Of a DNA stretch of 64,000 nt, positions 57,924 to 64,000 are shown one piece after another (position 1 is the first letter of the stretch; every line of letters begins with the position of its first letter). The notes beneath the pieces are model-generated. The model had not been told where the DNA came from. It saw only the letters and a program-made list of their open reading frames with translations, and made no database searches. Origin of the DNA: Corbicula japonica (Eukaryota; Mollusca; Bivalvia; Venerida; Cyrenidae). A program made the translations under genes and the position numbers. The stretch covers positions 744,001-808,000 of the forward strand of contig JAZAYU010000176.1 in the NCBI GenBank assembly GCA_038501625.1, given 5' to 3'.

Positions 57924-59477
57924 TTAATGAACACTAGTTTATATCCTATTATATAAATATATAAGATGTTATGGCTGAAATTAAGACAGAAAATTGTTTT
58001 ATAAGGGAATGAACGGCAGATATCCCACGTAAAAGAAAGCAGTATTTCAACGCCAAATGAAAGAAGATAGAGGGGTAAGATAAATTGATATTGAGCGAAA
58101 ACGAAGCTGGTAAGGTATACTTTTCTTGATATCATACGTTTTGTCGTAAAAATTTTAAACAATAGTTAAAAAATCTAAATTTTAATTTGCAGATTTTTTT
58201 TTATAATCAACGAAAACCGCGATTTTTTAAGCAAAACGCGATGCCATTTTATCTCTGAAAACGGACGTTAAAGACGCATTAAATTTGTAAAACGTAAGCC
58301 ACGGATAAGAAAATTATATGTACATGAAGTAATTTGTTAGACGGACTAGGTGATGAAATTTCGTAGCAATCAACGCAAAATTGACTCAAATATCGGCTTT
58401 TGTTGCTTGAACGCGGGAAAATTGACAGACGTCTCAAAAGTGACGTCAGTGGCATACTTTGAAGGCTTGTAGTTTCAAAACGGCTAAGAATACTAAAAAA
58501 GTATGCACCCATCCAAATCAGGCATATGCTCAATTATATGTAAGCGAAATTTCGTGAGGAAACTCGAACATTTTTTTTAAAGACTATTGACGTAGTTTCC
58601 CATTTCACAACCTTATGAATATTACGTGCGCACCGTTTGCATAGTGTACGTCGTTTTTATATGAATGTTTTGTCTCAAGAAAATGTAAACGTCGATATCA
58701 GTTGGAACAGGACCGACCTTCTTTGTTTAGTAATACTGTTAAACCAAATTTTGGCGGTCCCGAATTTACGATCGAGTTTGCGACCGTTTCATGCAAACGG
58801 TGTTCATGTAAAATTCATAACGTTGTGAAATCGGAAACTACCGCAATCGTCTAACATGGTATCCAAATCGTTTTCATGTTTGCTGGCGCTCAGTTTATTT
58901 AACTATCAGAGCTACCGCCAATGCTTTGCTTTGCAATTAGGATGACAATGTACTGACAGTACATTACAGTAATGTCAAGCATGTGGGGTCAGTAAAATGT
59001 CTTCTCGTAGTTCATTTCAGTGTCCTTATCAGTTACAATTACCTCACTTGTTGGTAATATGCTAATTTTAAACGATGCAGAACGTCAATCATTGTGGGTG
59101 ATTGTATGTAGGCATAAAAGCTGTAACTCTACTTCCAGGAGCAATTTTTTAACTTAAGAAAGATGTATGTATTATGACCACTTAAATACTGACCAAATTT
59201 GATGAAGATTGGGTAAGTTTTACAAAAGTTAGAAAGCAGACAAATATATGATTAAAACCTGTTACAGATGTTCTATAATGTGTCCCATTTCAAATGAGCA
59301 TACTAAAAACAAGAGAGCATTGAGAACTTCTTACAAAATCTTTAAAATCACTAATATTTAGCGACCTGGAAACAAGAAATGTTCTAGTTTAAGACTGAAG
59401 AGTGGTCAGTTTTACCCTAATCAAAGTGGCATGCTCTACAAGCTTCTTGGACTATCCAGAGAAAGAATTTAACCCTT

Positions 59478-59545
59478 TAATACCTAGCCATTAATTGCAT
59501 GGGCGTAGAGAGTAGATCCATATCAGCCGGCACATCTTTATTGGG
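59478..59545 (+). mobile_element. Fragment of the CCCTTTCCTCC MITE family
   Basis: TTAACCCTTT, then GCATGGGCGTAGAGAGTAGA and TCAGCCGGCACATCTTT, match the left part of the elements at 63189 and 63470. The right end is absent. Confidence 0.55.
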
Positions 59546-60185
59546 GATATGGCTGGTATGTACTGTGTCTGTCTCTTGCATGGTTAGCATGGCTTCCGCA
59601 GTATTTGCATACCTTAGGCGTTATCTATACACTTTAAAGACTATACCCTACGAAGACAAACAAATTAAAATTCCCGAGAGCAATGATTGTTTGGATCTGT
59701 TTGAATGATGATGGATCGTTTGCTTTATATTGCTATTGGCCTTTTAGTTGTTTTTTATGTTTGTAACCTTTTGTCAAGAGGATGGGTGGGTTGGAGTTAT
59801 TTAACCAAGACAAATTGTATTTTTTTGTTCAAATGAGAAGCTATTGGGGCAGGTGAAAGGTTGATGCACCCAAGCCTGGTTTTAACCCCCAGTGGCAAAC
59901 AACTTTGCACTGACCGTTCAAGGCGATAACCCCAATTGTTCTCTTTTTCGTTAAATGTTTGTGGTGTCTAATTTGAATTTAATTCTCTTATAAACTTATG
60001 CTCAATTTTCATCTCTACTTTTTGGCTGCGTGGGGAGGCTGTGTTTTTCTGGTTGTGGCAATATCTGATATGCATTATTCATATTGTTCTAGAGTTTGCT
60101 TTACTTCATTTAAGTAAATGACTAAAATATTAAAGTCAAAACATCACATAATTTATCTGCTTCTAATGACTATCGAGAATAAAAC

Positions 60186-60354
60186 CTTTAACGGTTTTCC
60201 AGTGTGGAACTGAATCATTGCGGCCATTGTATCTGCACATACTGCAGACCGTTCGTTGTTATAATTCCCGGAGGCTCTGTCATAATCTTCGTATTTACTC
60301 ATAGTTTTCTTTAAATTGTCCCAAATATTAATAGTATACTTCAGGTCAAATAAT
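60186..60354 (-). CDS. SAM-dependent methyltransferase, N-terminal exon
   Basis: Acceptor TTTATTGTTTCTTTCAG| and donor AAG|GTTTTA bound 169 nt. In the frame that joins exon 2 it reads LFDLKYTINIWDNLKKTMSK, then YEDYDRASGNYNNERS and MIQFHTGKPLK, directly followed by EIEILDAGCGTG. The YDRxSxxY segment is what usually precedes motif I in these enzymes. The Met at 60302 is the simplest start, giving a protein of about 279 aa. However, the frame is open to the acceptor, so an upstream coding exon with a split codon is possible. The donor is not a strong consensus (GTTTTA), but the phase fit is exact. Confidence 0.75.
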
Positions 60355-60927
60355 CTGAAAGAAACAATAAATATACTCAATGGATGGAAAGTACGTCATA
60401 ATTTTGCAGAAAGAAATGTAATCGGATCATTGTGGTTTTGCAACACTGCAATCTGTGGACCACGAATAGCCTTATAGGTCTCTCACCAAATACGACAGCA
60501 AAAGGTGACACGCCCATCGTGTAATTTATAATAATAAACGCATAAATTTAGCGGTGCAACTATAAACAACATATGAACCCTTCAAAATAGCCGTGAATCG
60601 CTTTTTTTTTCGTCTGTCGTATAAATTTATTCACCAGGGGCCAGCAACTCGAAGCCATCGTAAGTGTAAAATTGTTCGTAACTTCTTCTAAAGATATTCG
60701 TAGCCAATTTTTTTCTAGAAGTATTCGCAAGTTGCGAATATTCGTTAAACTCTATCGTAACATACGATTAAAAATTGACCCTTTTAAAATCGTTCTTTTA
60801 ACTTAATAAACTGCACAGGTTCATCATATTTTCAGGAGCGTGCTCTAAATTTCTGTACTTTCTTAATTTCCCTCAAATGGAATTTATTTTGTAGTTGTTC
60901 CTTATAGGTAAAAATGGAACGTTGACG
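60355..60927. other. Non-coding, no gene seen
   Basis: No feature recognised. An AT-rich TTCGTAA/TTGCGAA-containing segment lies near 60670-60750. Confidence 0.3.
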
Positions 60928-61026
60928 GCCACCGAACACCGCAAATTTGAAAATATTGCAGGCTCGTTTTGATTGAGCATGTTTATGGCCAATAATGGAA
61001 GTGCATATTACTGCCCACGCCGCCCA
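60928..61026 (+). repeat. Retroelement motif copy 3, segments in swapped order
   Basis: CACCGAACACCGCAAATTTG with AAATATTGCAGGCTCG (60928-60965) precedes AATAATGGAAGTGCATATTA with CTGCCCACGCCGCCCAG (60990-61026). Both segments have homologues at 48938-48971 and 48832-48869, but there in the opposite order. Confidence 0.5.
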
Positions 61027-61604
61027 GTTACGGTTATAGCGCAACTCAATATCAAATATATAAGGTAACAGACGACATAATAGTTGATAGATGGACGCAC
61101 GATAAACGATGGACGCACAGCACTGCAGACGATGCAAAATATGCGATATACGTTTATGACATACGATAATCGGTATATCTACTTTTAACGAAAATAGTCT
61201 TCGTGCGGTGCAACCCTACGCAGAATCGGTATTGCGGACGACTGTATTGTAATCATTTGAAACCACAGCTTTGAATTCGCTGTAGTTACAAAGATATTTA
61301 CTTTTAATCTTGTTAAGCCCTGGTGATTTTGGTAATGACAACGGTCGCTAACACTGAAATATTTGTACAGATAAATGCAGTTTGGGCTGTAAATTGGATA
61401 ATGTTGACGGCGGTCAAGTGAAAACGCTTTTCGACTTCGCAGTTGCCTGTGAGATTACAATGAATCAAAATCTATTATTTTATTTATTATATAGCCATGA
61501 ATGATTTTAGCATAGTGGAGCGTTGATCCGCAAAATTGATACAACTCGTCAGATTTGTAATTCCATATTGGAGAATGTCCGCCACTCGAGCGATGGTCCA
61601 CCGT

Positions 61605-61700
61605 CGCCCAAATAAAAATAGCACAAGAAATGTAAAGAGCGCATGCGCGCGGCGGTCGATGACGGAAATTATCGGAAATATGAAAAAATGGCGGCCCCCT
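61605..61700. promoter_or_regulatory. Candidate housekeeping-type promoter
   Basis: Within 65 bp lie GCGCATGCGCGC (a full NRF1 palindrome, about 61638), two CGGAAAT ETS-like cores and AAAATGGCGGCC (a classic YY1 motif, about 61684). Such clustering marks TATA-less promoters in animals. It lies 1.3 kb upstream of the first methyltransferase exon, which is on the minus strand, although the YY1 orientation would suit plus-strand transcription. Direction is unresolved and could be bidirectional. Confidence 0.5.
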
Positions 61701-61719
61701 TGCTCAATAGAGGATTAGC

Positions 61720-62267
61720 TTGCCCGGCGAACATTGTCTTAAAATTAACGATCTTTATGATATTTCATTGACTGATAAATGTAGGTATTTAGTTCTTCAA
61801 TACTGATATTAAAAGAATAGTCGGGACTAACATGCTGTCGCATATTTCGTGGTTTGACCTAGTCTTCGAAAATTTCGTTTCTCACTCCAGTTTTTTTTTT
61901 AATCGACGGAAGGCTTAGGACGGTGGCCTTAATCTGTTCATGAATTGAAATTAGACAAAATACAAATACGATCACTTTTTAAATTATATTGGACAGTTCT
62001 GTGATAAACAACAAGTAACCTCTGAATGAGTCAGCAGGACGTTCGTCCTGAGCCTTAGGGTATTGGGGGTGGGGGGGGGGGGTGTAGGAGCCTTACAGAA
62101 CCGTAATCCATCAATAAAGCACACATCAGTCTTGGATTTTGTATCAGAATGGCATCTCACACCATCCCAACACTGTCCTGGCCCCCTATGTCTGTTATGT
62201 GACTCATCCAGTGATGAGCCCACAGACTAAATCCACTTTCCTGCAAAACACGGTCTGTTTTATAATT
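61720..62267. other. Non-coding, no gene seen
   Basis: A GGGTGGGGGGGGGGGGTG run lies near 62066. No gene is recognised; the minus-strand frame at 61984-62223 has a proline run that only reflects that tract. Confidence 0.35.
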
Positions 62268-62520
62268 TGGGGCGTGTCACGGAAAAAGGTACCTTCGGAC
62301 AGTTGACGTCAATCCTTAAAATGACGTCATTAAGTTTTGCATATGACAATAATTTTTATGGATATAGCGTTAAAAAATTCATAATATTGTTTAAATTTGT
62401 AATAAAATCGCCTTTTTCTTATGATAAAATAAGAAATAAATGTAAGTTCTTTCCAAATTTAGCGACAACTAAAATGTCAAAAAATATCACCGAAGGTACC
62501 TTTTCCCGTGACGCGCCCCA
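62268..62520 (+). mobile_element. GGTACC-family MITE, copy 7
   Basis: 253 bp. Ends are GGGGCGTGTCACGGAAAAAG and TTTTCCCGTGACGCGCCCC. Two perfect TGACGTCA sites lie in the left subterminal part. Confidence 0.92.
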
Positions 62521-62647
62521 TTTATAAATGAAGCCCCAGTTGATCCTAACTTTGATACTTCTTGTTTAAACTGCAAGTTGCTAGAAGACTATGGATTGAA
62601 TCCCAAATTAAGATGGTGGATAGATTAATGGCAGATTTGTGTTGAAA

Positions 62648-62726
62648 GGAGTAGCCCAGACCAAGATTCAAACCTTTAACCTATGGCTGTCAGTGCCGAT
62701 GCTCTACCAATTGAGAAACGAAGGCC
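62648..62726 (-). repeat. tRNA-like SINE fragment, minus strand
   Basis: Reverse strand: TCTCAATTGGTAGAGCATCGG (A box) and AAAGGTTTGAATCTTGG (B box) in proper order. A second A-box-like CTTGGTAGAGCATTGGCATG on the same strand near 62905-62930 lacks a B box. Confidence 0.6.
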
Positions 62727-63184
62727 AATGATGCTAAATATACAACATTGCACCCCACTTATACAAAACATTTCCGATTTACTTGTGTTTGAATATTCCA
62801 GCCAATGCTTTGACCAAAAGAGCTCCAGGGGTAATATTTCCTGTTGGCAGTGGCAATTTGGGATGAAAAGCGTGGCCTTGTTCAGTGTTCAGACCTCTTT
62901 CTTACCATGCCAATGCTCTACCAAGCTACAGAGACCTCTGGTAAGGAATCTACTACAGATTCATACATATTTCCCGCTGCTTTAACCCTTTTCTACAAGG
63001 TCTTGGATACTCCTTGAATGTGCTGACAAACAGAAAAGAACCAGATTAGCTGCAAATCCATGCCATTTGATCAGGATCTACTGTTTGCTTAAAAATGAGA
63101 TTCACTAGGTTATTTCTTACCGAGATGCAACTAATATACAGATTCAGATCTGATGGCATGATCTAGATCTACCCATAACACACA
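62727..63184. other. Repeat-like non-coding DNA
   Basis: Probably a continuation of the SINE-like repeat. The 100-codon frame at 62683-62985 crosses the tRNA-like part and is not a gene. Confidence 0.4.
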
Positions 63185-63188
63185 TTAA

Positions 63189-63419
63189 CCCTTTCCTCCA
63201 TATATACACATTTTTATGCATGTGCAACCAGTGTAGGTCCAGATCAGCCGGCACATCTGTGGTGTCTGACCAGGATCTGCACTGGTCGCATTCTGCTCAG
63301 AAATAACCTAACAAATCAAAAAGTGAACAGTTTAGATCCTGATCAGATGGCACAGATGTGCCTGATGATCTGGATTTAAACTGTTCACACATGCAATAAA
63401 GATTCTATGGAGGAAAGGG
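63189..63419. mobile_element. CCCTTTCCTCC MITE, copy 1 (TTAA-flanked)
   Basis: TTAA (63185-63188), then CCCTTTCCTCCATA, and at the other end TATGGAGGAAAGGG with TTAA (63420-63423). TTAA targets and CCC termini fit the piggyBac superfamily. The interior repeats GATCAGCCGGCACATCTGTG-like words in inverted form. Confidence 0.85.
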
Positions 63420-63469
63420 TTAAAGCCTGTATTTACATAGTATTGGGTTAAACTATTAACAGTAATTAA

Positions 63470-63705
63470 CCCTTTCCTCCGACCATAAATACGCATTTTC
63501 AAATATGGGCGACCAGTGTACATCCAGATCAAACGGCATATCCGTGCCATCCTATTAGGATCTGCATTGGTCCATTTGGCCAGAAATAACCTAACGAACC
63601 AAAAAGCGAACAGTACAGATTATGATCAGATGGCACGGATGTGCCTGCTGATCTGGATCTACACTTTTCGCCCATGCCATAAAGGTGTGTCTATGGAGGA
63701 AAGGG
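63470..63705. mobile_element. CCCTTTCCTCC MITE, copy 2 (TTAA-flanked)
   Basis: 236 bp and only 50 bp from copy 1, in the same orientation, again between TTAA sites (63466-63469 and 63706-63709). It shares AGAAATAACCTAAC, AAAAAG.GAACAGT and GATCAGATGGCAC with copy 1 but has diverged noticeably. Confidence 0.85.
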
Positions 63706-63766
63706 TTAAATACTGCAGTGTTAAAAATAATTAAATACTGCAGTGTTGAAGAAATAGAGTATATTA

Positions 63767-63907
63767 TTTTTACCAGTGCAAGATAGAAACATATTTCACC
63801 GAGTGAGCTCTGGAATTCATATTTTCACAAGTGGCAAAGCCATGATTGATAATGCATAATTCTGGAGTTCACGAGTGAAATATATTTCTATCTTTCACTG
63901 GTAAAAA
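63767..63907. mobile_element. 141-bp TIR element
   Basis: TTTTACCAGTGCAAGATAGA with AACATATTTCAC at the left and GTGAAATATATTTC with TATCTTTCACTGGTAAAA at the right are imperfect inverted repeats of about 32 bp. Confidence 0.75.
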
Positions 63908-64000
63908 CAAATTTTCTGTTTATTTTATGCTTTGCGTGATTAGACAGAAGATTTTCATGAAATGGCGCCAAAAATGTTTGTGTATGACGTTACATCATGA

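Larger units (their letters stand above)
56940..60185 (-). other. Methyltransferase intron (3.2 kb, phase 0)
   Basis: It runs from the donor AAG|GTTTTATT to the acceptor CACCTCAG. It contains the second 702-bp TTAA element and a fragment of the 63-kb MITE family (about 59478-59545). A plus-strand 69-codon frame at 59499-59708 starts inside that fragment and I do not consider it a gene. The remainder (57928-59470 and 59550-60180) shows nothing recognisable. Confidence 0.75.

Noticed and set aside
59499..59708. 69-codon plus-strand frame with a hydrophobic segment
   Set aside because: Its start lies inside a MITE fragment in an intron of the opposite-strand gene; no domain recognised.
61536..61718. 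60-codon plus-strand frame over the promoter-like patch
   Set aside because: Its composition reflects the CG-rich binding-site cluster; no domain, and the ATG in ATGGCGGC is in another frame.

Overview
This is eukaryotic, AT-rich, repeat-dense DNA. It has spliced genes with GT-AG introns, LINE reverse-transcriptase remnants, many terminal-inverted-repeat (TIR) miniature transposons and several minisatellites. Nothing bacterial or phage-like is visible: no operons, rRNA or CRISPR. The FAM43-type PTB protein and the general repeat style suggest a marine invertebrate. A bivalve mollusc is my best guess, by inference only.

Two protein-coding genes can be supported. (1) A FAM43-like gene on the + strand has coding exons at 7362-7677 and 10907-11694, giving 367 codons. 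The intron lies inside the PTB domain, and a MITE sits directly upstream of the start codon. (2) A class I SAM-dependent methyltransferase gene on the - strand has exons at 60186-60354, 56709-56939 and 47205-47696, all joined in phase 0, giving about 279 aa. Its 9-kb intron holds a decayed LINE, a retroelement ORF1 remnant and two tRNA-like sequences. A GC-rich patch with NRF1-, ETS- and YY1-like sites at about 61.6 kb is a candidate promoter.

The rest is mostly repeats. From left to right: a 1.84-kb inverted-repeat structure whose arms look like reverse-transcriptase code (1.3-3.1 kb); a 27-28-bp minisatellite (3.7-4.8 kb); a hAT-type MITE with a perfect 8-bp target duplication (5.4-6.2 kb); a foldback with a tRNA-like core (6.4-6.6 kb); the FAM43 locus; a 48-bp minisatellite (13 kb); hairpin MITEs (17.4, 19.5, 33.0, 33.4 kb); a 36-bp minisatellite of about 50 units (20.8-22.7 kb); a head-to-head 45-bp array (28.9-29.3 kb); Tc1-like, Harbinger-like and TTAA-flanked MITEs (32-63 kb); a LINE with its RT segment inverted (42.8-44.0 kb); and the methyltransferase locus (47-60 kb). 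One MITE family, with TIRs containing GGTACC, occurs seven times across the window.

The two genes show no functional link. I found no clearly new multi-gene system. The most interesting signals are the MITE with cAMP-response-element-like sites abutting the FAM43 start, the inverted LINE copy, the head-to-head array, and the RT-like inverted repeat at 1.3-3.1 kb.
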